A program made the position numbers and the translations under genes. The notes under the pieces are model-generated. The model searched no databases. It saw only the letters and a program-made list of their open reading frames with translations, and was not told the origin of the DNA. Of a stretch of 64,000 nt of DNA, positions 25,442-34,200 are shown one piece after another (position 1 is the stretch's first letter; each line of letters starts with the position of its first letter). The DNA comes from Mogibacterium diversum_A (lineage in GTDB: Bacteria; Bacillota; Clostridia; Peptostreptococcales; Anaerovoracaceae), in contig NZ_CALIZG010000007.1 in assembly GCF_938028775.1 (NCBI RefSeq), forward strand, positions 120,274-184,273, written 5' to 3'.

Positions 25442-26041
25442 TTATGTCCCTAGTTTATATTTATCTAAAAGCACATTAACAGCATCTTTCAAATGATCTA
25501 CCGTCGAATTATTCTCTATGATATCAGATGCAAGTAGAGATTTTTCTTCATCACTTAACTGCGAATCAATTATTTTGGTAATCATTTCTGCATCAAGCCC
25601 ATCTCGTTCAGCCACCCTTGCTATTCTTTTAGTTTCATCTGCTACGACTAACCAAACTGCATCAAAATCATCTTGCATATCATATTCAAATAGAAGTGGT
25701 GCCGCAACGAAAACAGCGCTCTTTCCTGATAGTTCATAGCCTTTTAAAATGCGATTAATAGTCTTGATAACAGATTTAGTAACTATGTCCTCAAATTTTT
25801 GTTTCATTTCATTGTTACTAAATATAAGAGTGCGAATATATTCACGTGATAGCCCATTTTCAATTGAAGCAATATCGGGTCCAAACACCTCGGCAATGCG
25901 TTCAATCGCACATCCTCCTGGACCTGTCATCTCACGCGATATCACATCGGCATCTACGACAGTAAACCCTAGATATTCCAGGTAATTAGTAACGGCGGTT
26001 TTTCCCGAACCAATTCCCCCTGTAATGGCAATCCTTAACAT
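25442..26041 (-). CDS. coaE: Dephospho-CoA kinase
   Basis: A 199-residue P-loop kinase that phosphorylates dephospho-CoA in the last step of coenzyme A synthesis. The Walker A motif is GGIGSGKTAVTNYL (about 8-21), followed by VVDADVISREM and the lid region VVADETKRIARVAERDG. Length is typical. It lies 12 bases downstream of polA, a frequent polA-coaE pairing in Firmicutes. Confidence 0.96.
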   Translation of the reverse strand: MLRIAITGGIGSGKTAVTNYLEYLGFTVVDADVISREMTGPGGCAIERIAEVFGPDIASIENGLSREYIRTLIFSNNEMKQKFEDIVTKSVIKTINRILKGYELSGKSAVFVAAPLLFEYDMQDDFDAVWLVVADETKRIARVAERDGLDAEMITKIIDSQLSDEEKSLLASDIIENNSTVDHLKDAVNVLLDKYKLGT

Positions 26042-26053
26042 ATGATGAAGCCC

Positions 26054-28660
26054 CTATTTTAAATCATACCAAGTGCTACCAGTATGCATATCACACACCA
26101 GCTTAACCTTAAGTTCAAAGGCATTTTCCATATTACGTCTTAACAATTCTTTGACTATTTCGAGCTCGTCATTAACCGCTTCAATAATTAATTCATCGTG
26201 AATTTGAAGAACCAGTTTTGATTTTAAGTTTCTATCCTTAAGCTCGAGATATACACTGTTCATTGCCAATTTGATTATGTCAGCCGCACTTCCTTGAATA
26301 GGTGTATTCATTGCCAATCTATTTGCGAACTGACGATCCATATATTTACGTGAAGCAAATTCAGGAATCTGCCTAATGCGACCCATTATTGTCTTTACAG
26401 CGTAGTCACGCTCACCTATTTTAATCTGTTCATCAAGATAAGCTTTGACAGACTTATGCTTTAAAAAGTAATCATCAATATAACGCTGAGCTTCAGCTCT
26501 AGAAATCATGAGCTCTTCACTTAACCCGAATCCGCTCATTCCATAAATAACACCGAAATTTACCGCCTTTGCTCTAGATCTGTCAAGCGGTGTAACTTGA
26601 TCTAGTGGTACATTAAATACCCTTGAAGCAGTTATGCGGTGAATATCTTCGTTGTTGTTAAAAGCATTTATCAGAGATTCATCGCCACTCAGCGCCGCTA
26701 ATATTCTCAGTTCAATCTGTGAATAATCAGCACCTATGAATGTGTGATTTTCGTCACTGGTCACGAAAGCTTTTCTAATATAACGACCATATTCATCACG
26801 GATTGGAATATTTTGTAGATTAGGTTCAGTGCAGCTGATACGACCTGTAGCTGCAACAGTTTGGTTAAAATGCGGATGAATTCTGCCATCGTCAGCTATA
26901 AGAGCAATAAGGCCTTCTATGTATGTGCTTTTTAGCTTAGTGGCCTTTCTATACTCCAGAATATCATTAACGATAGGCTGATCGTCTCTCAGCTTCTCTA
27001 AAACATCTACCGATGTAGAGTATCCAGTCTTCTTTTTACTACGACCAGGATAAGGAATTCCCATATCTTCAAATAATACCATACCCAGTTGTTTAGGCGA
27101 TTTAATATTGAATGACTGTCCTGCTTTTTCATAAATTGAATTTTCCAAATCAGTTATTTTTGCATCGAGCTCTATTCCAACAGATTCTAGCACAGACCTA
27201 TTTACCTTCATGCCAATAGATTCCATAGCTGCCATAGTTTCAATAAGTGGAAGTTCACATTCTTCATATACCGTGGTGAGCCCATTCTCATCTATTCCTT
27301 TTTTCTGACCTTCATATACTTTTAATATATATAACAAATGAACGGAGTCATCAGTTGATTCATCAAAGGTAAAATCAGTATACTTAACGAGCATTTTATC
27401 TAAGGAATATCTGCTTCTATTCGGATCTAAAAGATATTCTGCGACAAATGTATCATGTTTTATTCGTAAACCATTTATATTATATTTAAGCAACGTATAT
27501 ATAAATGGTTTGATGTCATAGCAGATATACTCATATCCTCTACTTATAAGCGTTTCAATAGCCGAAGAAACGTTAAGCGGTGATAGTTCAATTTTAGTAA
27601 TAATCTTCTCTTCAGCCGACAAGAGCGAAACACTATCAAGCATAGGCATGCTCGAGTGGTTATTATCTCCTTTAAACGTTATAACGACATCACTTCCTGA
27701 ACTTACTCTATTATAGAATTTTGAAGGATCTACAGGCTTATATTCAGAATATTCATCATATATATTAGCACCTGATTTCTTAAATTCTGTTACTGCTTCA
27801 TGTTCAGATGAATCTAATTTTTTTATCAGACTATTAAATTCAAGACTTCTATATATGCTCAGGAGTTCATCATAGTTAGGCTTAACAAATTTTAAATCAT
27901 CAAATTCGTAATCAAGTGGCACATCGCGTCTAATGGTAGCAAGCGACTTTGAAAGCGTTGCCATTTCTTTATTAGCCCTAACATTTTCACCAAGCTTACC
28001 TTTAATCTTATCAGCGTTCTCTAGAACACCTTCAACTGAACCGTATTCCTTAAGAAGAGCGATTCCTTTCTTTTCACCAATTCCAGGAACACCAGGAATA
28101 TTATCGGATTTGTCTCCCATTAGACCTTTTAGATCAATAAACTGCTTTGGAGTCAACGAATATCGATCTATCATCGCAGCTTCATCATATATATCAAATT
28201 CGGTCATACCCTTCCTGTTGATTACGACCTTAGTATTCTTATCAATTAGCTGAAGTTCATCTTTGTCACCCGTAATTATGATGGACTCTATACCTCTTCT
28301 CGAAGCTTCAGTTGTAATCGTACCTATCAAGTCATCTGCTTCGTATGTTTCCTTTTCAAATACAGAAATATTCATAGCATCTAGTACATCATGCATGAGA
28401 GGAATCTGTGACAGAAGTTCAATCGGTGTCTGCTGTCTCCCTGCTTTATATTCCTCATATTGTTTATGTCTAAACGTCTTAGCCTTCATGTCAAAACAAA
28501 CAGCAATGTAGTCAGGCGTATAATCACCTAAGATTTTATTAAGCATATTGATAAAGGCGTACACACCATGTGTGTACACCCCTTCTTTTGTCATCATTGG
28601 TCTCATAGCAAAGTAAGCCCTAAAAAGCAAACTATTGCCGTCGATAATTACAAGTCTCAC
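26054..28660 (-). CDS. polA: DNA polymerase I
   Basis: An 868-residue family A polymerase with an N-terminal 5'-nuclease domain (LVIIDGNSLLFRAYFAM; later DKDELQLID and LMGDKSDNIPGVPGIGEKKG). A middle 3'-5' exonuclease-like domain lacks the DxE metal motif and so is probably inactive, as in Bacillus and Thermus enzymes. The polymerase domain carries motif A DYSQIELRILAAL, motif B RAKAVNFGVIYGMSGFGLS and motif C LQIHDELIIE. It fills gaps and removes RNA primers in replication and repair. Length and order are standard. Confidence 0.97.
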   Translation of the reverse strand: MRLVIIDGNSLLFRAYFAMRPMMTKEGVYTHGVYAFINMLNKILGDYTPDYIAVCFDMKAKTFRHKQYEEYKAGRQQTPIELLSQIPLMHDVLDAMNISVFEKETYEADDLIGTITTEASRRGIESIIITGDKDELQLIDKNTKVVINRKGMTEFDIYDEAAMIDRYSLTPKQFIDLKGLMGDKSDNIPGVPGIGEKKGIALLKEYGSVEGVLENADKIKGKLGENVRANKEMATLSKSLATIRRDVPLDYEFDDLKFVKPNYDELLSIYRSLEFNSLIKKLDSSEHEAVTEFKKSGANIYDEYSEYKPVDPSKFYNRVSSGSDVVITFKGDNNHSSMPMLDSVSLLSAEEKIITKIELSPLNVSSAIETLISRGYEYICYDIKPFIYTLLKYNINGLRIKHDTFVAEYLLDPNRSRYSLDKMLVKYTDFTFDESTDDSVHLLYILKVYEGQKKGIDENGLTTVYEECELPLIETMAAMESIGMKVNRSVLESVGIELDAKITDLENSIYEKAGQSFNIKSPKQLGMVLFEDMGIPYPGRSKKKTGYSTSVDVLEKLRDDQPIVNDILEYRKATKLKSTYIEGLIALIADDGRIHPHFNQTVAATGRISCTEPNLQNIPIRDEYGRYIRKAFVTSDENHTFIGADYSQIELRILAALSGDESLINAFNNNEDIHRITASRVFNVPLDQVTPLDRSRAKAVNFGVIYGMSGFGLSEELMISRAEAQRYIDDYFLKHKSVKAYLDEQIKIGERDYAVKTIMGRIRQIPEFASRKYMDRQFANRLAMNTPIQGSAADIIKLAMNSVYLELKDRNLKSKLVLQIHDELIIEAVNDELEIVKELLRRNMENAFELKVKLVCDMHTGSTWYDLK

Positions 28661-28690
28661 GAACGATTACCTCTCATTATTTAATCAAGT

Positions 28691-30064
28691 TTATTTGCCG
28701 ATGATTGAACGCGATGCCTTAAGTCCATAAGCATCAGTTGCCGCAAGCGCACCATCAATTACACTATACTGAAGAATATCTGTTGCAAGTGCTGCAAAAG
28801 CATCGAAATTAACTTCTACTTGATTTGTTGTCATTACAAATATTGCATCACCGTCAAGAGTCCCGTGAACTGGTTTTATAGCCCGCGCAAAACCATCGTG
28901 CAAAATTGAAGCTAGCTTATTAGCTTGAGTTTTAGTTAGTTTGGCATTAGTGATTAAGCACGATAACGTCGTGTTAAAAGGAACATCGTATCCCATCTCT
29001 TCAACGGGGATTGGTTCATGATCAGGTTCACCCTGTACACTGTCTTCTTTGAACAACGTGTCATGGTGTTCAGCATTACTCTCAAGCTCTGCACGAAGTT
29101 CTTCGATTTTAGACTCGATTTCATCAATCTCTGACCTACTGTCTTCTTTATTAGCTTCAATTTCTTCGCTAACAGCTTCATAATCTGAAGTTTTGGCAGT
29201 TTGTATATCTGCTGAATATTGTTGATCAGTTATATCATGTTTAATAGATAATTCGTCAATTTCTGTGTTAACGTCTCCATCATCATCTACTTCGTTTGTA
29301 ACAACTATTTCATCATTTTTAAATGGGTCACGAATGTCTGGTGCTTCCGGTCCGCCTTCTCCATGCACATGATTCTTCATCACTGAAATAGAGCCTTTAA
29401 TGTATTCCTTATCTTTACTTAAAAGTCCTGCAATTATATTATTATTGCCGTTATAAACATCTCCAAAGGCATTGACAGCAGTTATTGCACCGACTTCAAG
29501 AACATCATCAGAGCAAGCAAAAGTTCCAAGTGCGGATTTCATCGCTCTATCCATACCATAGAATTTGCCTACAGATGCACCTGTTCCAGCGCCATGATTT
29601 CCGTGATCAAAAATTCCTTCATATGCATTTATGCACGCCTGTGCCCCCATATTTAAATCAGGCCTGACATCGCCCGAGCCAACATCTAAGTCATAAAGAG
29701 AAGCTTGAGTAACTATAGGAACATTGCGTTCCCCTACCTTGAAGCCAATCCCTTTTTCTTCGAGGTATTTCATTACTCCCGACCCTGCCTCAAGACCAAA
29801 AGCGCTTCCACCGCTCAAAACCACTGCGTTAACAGCCTGAACAGTATTTTCTGATTTTAGAAGGTCCGTCTCGCGAGTGGCAGGACCACCGCCCCTTACA
29901 TCAACTCCAGCTACAGCACCATTCTCAGATATAATGACGGTACAACCAGTGCCTGCACTTTGATTTTCAGCATTGCCTAGTTTAAAGCCATTAATATCCC
30001 TTACGTCAATTCTCTTAAAGCCCATTCTCTGATACCTTTCGCTTATATTCTTACCTTCATACAC
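28691..30064 (-). CDS. P1 (DmpA-type) family peptidase with large acidic insertion
   Basis: A 457-residue N-terminal-nucleophile hydrolase of the DmpA/P1 family (aminopeptidase or beta-peptidyl type), which self-cleaves before a Ser/Thr. Core motifs are NAVVLSGGSAFGLEAGSGV (about 79-97) and GNHGAGTGASVGKFYG (about 155-170). The C-terminal half has the presumed autocleavage site N364-T365-T366, then TNAKLTKTQANKLASILHDG and PVHGTLDGDAIF. Between about 235 and 360, directly before the cleavage site, lies ~125 residues of Asp/Glu-rich sequence with a predicted coiled coil (IDEIESKIEELRAELES) that typical members (about 320-350 residues) lack. There is no signal peptide. Substrate unknown. Confidence 0.85.
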   Translation of the reverse strand: MYEGKNISERYQRMGFKRIDVRDINGFKLGNAENQSAGTGCTVIISENGAVAGVDVRGGGPATRETDLLKSENTVQAVNAVVLSGGSAFGLEAGSGVMKYLEEKGIGFKVGERNVPIVTQASLYDLDVGSGDVRPDLNMGAQACINAYEGIFDHGNHGAGTGASVGKFYGMDRAMKSALGTFACSDDVLEVGAITAVNAFGDVYNGNNNIIAGLLSKDKEYIKGSISVMKNHVHGEGGPEAPDIRDPFKNDEIVVTNEVDDDGDVNTEIDELSIKHDITDQQYSADIQTAKTSDYEAVSEEIEANKEDSRSEIDEIESKIEELRAELESNAEHHDTLFKEDSVQGEPDHEPIPVEEMGYDVPFNTTLSCLITNAKLTKTQANKLASILHDGFARAIKPVHGTLDGDAIFVMTTNQVEVNFDAFAALATDILQYSVIDGALAATDAYGLKASRSIIGK

Positions 30065-30106
30065 GACAAAACAACATGAACGATTTAATTTATATCAATT
30101 CAATAT

Positions 30107-30115
30107 ATTATAGCA
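30107..30115 (-). promoter_or_regulatory. Extended -10 promoter of the P1 peptidase gene
   Basis: The minus strand reads TGCTATAAT, an extended -10 element, about 43 bases upstream of the start. No convincing -35 box is present. It lies after the 6S RNA terminator. Confidence 0.5.
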
Positions 30116-30145
30116 TGTAACGGGCTTTAATTAAACAAAATTAAA

Positions 30146-30165
30146 GCCTCATCATACGATGAGGC
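30146..30165 (-). terminator. Terminator after 6S RNA
   Basis: Eight-base stem GCCTCATC/GATGAGGC with loop ATAC (ATAC/GTAT on the opposite strand), followed on the minus strand by TTTAATTTTG. Confidence 0.75.
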
Positions 30166-30179
30166 TCGTCTTTTTTAGA

Positions 30180-30371
30180 AAAGATCCGAAATACCGTCAT
30201 GCTCTTAATTGACGCCCTATCGATTGATAAGGTGGGTACTTCCTGTCGCTATTCAGTAATTTCTAAGTCTCTGGTATACCAGCTTAGCATATCGCCTATA
30301 AGCGAACTCGGAATCCCGTGCAAGAAGTGTAGGTTCAATTAATGACACACAACGCATATCCCAGAACTTAT
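30180..30371 (-). ncRNA. ssrS: 6S RNA
   Basis: An untranslated stretch transcribed from its own promoter folds into the 6S shape. A closing stem pairs GTCAT and TAATTGA near the 5' end with TCAATTA and ATGAC near the 3' end. A central bubble has a small hairpin (CCTTATC/GATAGGG) on its 3' side. A long irregular distal stem includes GGG/CCC, TTCC/GGAA, TCGCT/AGCGA, CTAAG/CTTAG and a terminal CTGG/CCAG hairpin. 6S RNA mimics an open promoter and binds the housekeeping RNA polymerase holoenzyme in stationary phase. The ends are approximate; the symbol follows the E. coli name. The fold was worked out by hand, not with a covariance model. Confidence 0.8.
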
Positions 30372-30377
30372 AATTTG

Positions 30378-30405
30378 ATTATATTATCATAAAATTTAAA
30401 TTCAA
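30378..30405 (-). promoter_or_regulatory. Promoter of 6S RNA
   Basis: TTGAAT (30,405-30,400) and TATAAT (30,383-30,378) on the minus strand are spaced by 16 bases, predicting a start near 30,371. It lies directly after the yebC terminator. Confidence 0.7.
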
Positions 30406-30420
30406 TACTTGAAATAAAAA

Positions 30421-30447
30421 ACGAATAGTGATTTAACCACTATCCGT
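30421..30447 (-). terminator. Terminator after yebC
   Basis: On the minus strand, arms ACGGATAGTG and CACTATTCGT (one G-U pair) enclose a 7-base loop and are followed by TTTTTATTTC. It lies eight bases beyond the yebC stop. Confidence 0.85.
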
Positions 30448-30455
30448 TTAAGATT

Positions 30456-31181
30456 TTATTCCATATCAGGCAGGTCACAGTTATAAGAAACTCTCTGCAC
30501 ATCATCATTATCATCAAGTGTATCGATTAGCTTATGAAGAGCCTTTATCGCAGACTCATCATCAACCTTTGATTCCATTGATGGTATAAACTCTACTTCG
30601 GATTCAGCAATTTCATATCCTGCTGCCTTGAGTGCCTCAAGGACTGAATGATAATCAGTAGCTTCTGTTCTTACTTCGAAGTTATCCTGATTAACAATCA
30701 TATCCTCAGCTCCTGCTTCAAGTGCTTCCATCATAACTGTATCCTCGTCAAGACTGTCAGTCTTCTCGATGAATATAACACCTTTTCTAGAAAACATATA
30801 AGATACGCATCCTGGAGTGCCGAGATTTCCACCATTTTTATCAAATGTCGATCTTACAAATGCAGCTGTTCTATTTTTATTATCAGTTAGAGCTTCAACA
30901 ATCACAGCGACACCAGATGGACCGTAACCTTCAAATAACAGTTCCTCATACGATTCGCCTGCTAACTCACCAGTACCTTTCTTGATAGCTCTATTAATAT
31001 TATCATTAGGCATGCCTATAGCTTTTGCCTTATCTATTGCAACTCTAAGTGATGAGTTAAACTCAGGGTCGCCACCATCCTTTGCTGCGACAATAATCTG
31101 TCTTGTATACTTCGTGAACATCGCTGCTCTTCTTGCATCCTGTGCAGATTTTCTACCTGCAATCGTACCATGTCTACCCAC
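30456..31181 (-). CDS. YebC/PmpR family protein
   Basis: A 241-residue member of the YebC/PmpR/TACO1 family. Members have been described as transcriptional regulators and, more recently, as factors that help ribosomes translate proline-rich stretches. The N-terminus GRHGTIAGRKSAQDARRAAMFTK replaces the usual HSKWANIKHRKA pattern but keeps the basic surface. The middle contains GMPNDNINRAIKKGTGE and YEGYGPSGVAV-type sequence (EELLFEGYGPSGVAVIVEAL), both family signatures, and the C-terminus has FIPSMESKV. It stands alone between the activase gene and 6S RNA and ends at a strong terminator. Confidence 0.92.
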   Translation of the reverse strand: MGRHGTIAGRKSAQDARRAAMFTKYTRQIIVAAKDGGDPEFNSSLRVAIDKAKAIGMPNDNINRAIKKGTGELAGESYEELLFEGYGPSGVAVIVEALTDNKNRTAAFVRSTFDKNGGNLGTPGCVSYMFSRKGVIFIEKTDSLDEDTVMMEALEAGAEDMIVNQDNFEVRTEATDYHSVLEALKAAGYEIAESEVEFIPSMESKVDDESAIKALHKLIDTLDDNDDVQRVSYNCDLPDME

Positions 31182-31242
31182 AGGTGGACCTCCTTCTATT
31201 CATTTTACTATTAAATTTGCCGTAATATGATAGCATATCAAA

Positions 31243-34200
31243 CTACTTCTTTTCAAGATTTTTGAAAGCCGTAGACATCATCATCTTGATTCTATTTAAC
31301 TGATTTACATGGCTTGCACCAGGGTCATAGTCTATAGCTACGATATTTGCATCCTCATCGTAGCTTCGAAGAACTTTAATCATGCCCTTACCTGTGACAT
31401 GATTAGGTAGACACGCAAACGGCTGTAGGCAAAGAATATTTTTTACCCCAGAATTTATTAAATCTACCATCTCTCCCGTTAGGAGCCAGCCTTCTCCACA
31501 CTGATTACCAACAGAAAGAATGTTTTCAGCATTAAGTGCAGTCTCTTCTATATAGTGATCCGGTTCAAACCTTTCACTAGCTCTACAAGTTTTTCTTACA
31601 TACTCTCTATAGTGCTCAATAGCCTTTAAAGCTGCACTATTAAAAATCATCTCTTTACGAGAACCAGAAAGGTTCTTGAAGTTAAACTGCTTATTGAGCA
31701 TGCCATATTCAAAGAAATCAATAAAGCTAGGTACCACTGCTTCTCCGCCCTCTTCTTCGATAATCTCAACGAGGTTATTATTAGCATTTGGATGATACTT
31801 AACTAGTATCTCTCCTACGACACCAACTCTTGGTTTTTTAACATCTTCATAAATTGGCAGAGTGTCATACTCCTTAACAATCATTTTTATGTTCTTCTTA
31901 AAGGTACTTGCCTTACAGTTTAAAACATTCTCAACTATTCTATCATGCCAATTGTGCATAATTTTCTCTGCACTGCCTTTAACCTTTTCATATGGTCTTG
32001 TACGATATAAGCATTTCATTATTAAATCGCCATAGTTAACGGCAAACACAAGGCTTAAACCCATTTTAGGAGTTATTTTAAAGCCTGGATTTTTTTCAAG
32101 CCCTGCTGTATTAAAGGAAATTACAGGAACCTGCTCCATTCCAAGATCCTTGAGAGCCTTACGTAGAAGTGCAACATAGTTACTAGCTCTGCAACCACCA
32201 CCAGTCTGTGACATGAACACACCAACTTTATTTAGATCATATTTTCCAGATTTTAAAGCAGAAATAATCTGTCCTAATGTGACTATAGTTGGGTAGCAAG
32301 CATCATTGTTGATATACCTTAAACCTTCTTCTTCTGAGTTTTTAGTTGCTTCAGGTAGCAGTTCTGCCTTGTATCCGGCTGCTCGTAAAATTGGTGTGAA
32401 ATACTGGAAATGAAGCGGAGACATCTGAGGGACGAGAAGCGTATATTCTTCTCTCATCTCCGGCGTAAATATTACCCTCTTATATGGTTCATTTATACCC
32501 TCTGAATGGGTTCCAGCCTTATCTCTTTCATCAAGTGCAGCCTTTAATGATCTGATTCTAATCTTGGCCGCACCTAAATTTGACCCTTCATCGATCTTAA
32601 GCACGGTATGAAGTTTGTTGTTCTGACCTAGTAGCTCATCAACTTCATCTGTAGTAACGGCATCTAGTCCACAGCCAAACGAGTTGAGCTGAACAAGTTC
32701 AATATCATCTCTCTTTCCTGCAAAAACAGCTGCTTTATAGAGCCTAGAATGGTATGTCCACTGATCAAGCACTCTGACATTACGAGCAATATCAATCTTA
32801 TTCGAAACGGAATCTTCTGTGAGGACAACCATATCCTGCTGATTGATCACGTTGTTAATTCCGTGATTAATTTCAGGATCCAGGTGATAAGGTCTGCCTG
32901 AAAGAATAATACCCTTCTTATTATTCTCCTCCATAAACTTAAGAGCATCATCGCCGAGTTTATTCATATCAGCCTTAAATTCTTGGTAAGCTTTTCTACC
33001 AGCTCTGATAGCCTCTCTAAGTTCGGAGCGAGACAGATTTAATCCGAACAAGCTATATATTCTCGTATCATTTTCAAAACGATTTATCGAATCAGTGCGA
33101 TTTGCTCTATCGACGTCAATCTTTCTCTTTCCAGAGAAGAATTTATAGAGCTCTTCAACCATTCTATCGTCGTTATCATATGGCAGGAATGGGTGATAAA
33201 ACTCCACATTATTTTCATAGAATAAGTCTGCCATATTCTTATCTATAACCTCGGGATATGTGGCTACTATTGGGCAATTATAATGGTTTGCAGCAGTCTT
33301 ATCCTCAATAACCTCAAAGTTAACACATGGATAAAAAATCCTCTTTACACCTTTATTAACTAGCCATTTGATGTGACCGTGTGTGATTTTTGCAGGGTAA
33401 CACGCAGTATCTGACGAGATACTATCCATACCAGATTCATACAGTTTTTTAGAGCTCTGAGGGCTTAATACGATACTAAATCCTAATGTTGTAAAGAAAC
33501 TATGCCAGAATGGGTAATCTTCGTACATATTAAGTACACGAGGAATACCTATTATTCCGCGCTTTGCTTCTTCTTGTTTTAAATTTCTTCTACCGAATAA
33601 AAGCTTTAGTTTCTCTTTGTATAAATCAGGATTGTTATGCGGCTCAACTGTCTCGCCAGCCCCCTTTTCACATCTATTTCCTGATACATACTTATTGCCG
33701 TCAGAGAATGTTGAAATCGTCAGAAGACAGTGGTTACCACATTTCTGACATCTATCATTACTAGTTTCAACTGAAAATCCGTCTAGTTCATTCCTAGTTA
33801 GGACGCTCGACTTTTCACCATCCGCATATTCATTTGATCCTATAATAGCTGCACCATAGGCACCCATGAGTCCCGAAGCATCTGGTCTTACTACATCCTT
33901 GCCTAACACAAGCTCAATGCTTCTTAAAACTGCCTCATTTAAGAACGTGCCACCCTGCACTACAACCTTGTCACCTGTCTCACTAGGATTTCTGAGCTTC
34001 ATAACTTTGTATAGTGCATTTTTAATAACTGAATAAGACAGTCCAGCTGAAATATCTGCAACTGTAGCCCCTTCTTTCTGTGCCTGCTTAACTTTTGAAT
34101 TCATGAATACAGTGCATCTAGTACCGAGGTCTACTGGCATCTTTGATTCAAGTGCATCCTCAGCAAACTCCTCAACACTTGTGTTTACAGATTTAGCAAA

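Noticed and set aside
30180..30371. SRP RNA or tmRNA as identity of the structured RNA
   Set aside because: The GGAAG segment lacks the surrounding conserved SRP sequence, there is no tag-encoding frame, and the fold matches the 6S plan.
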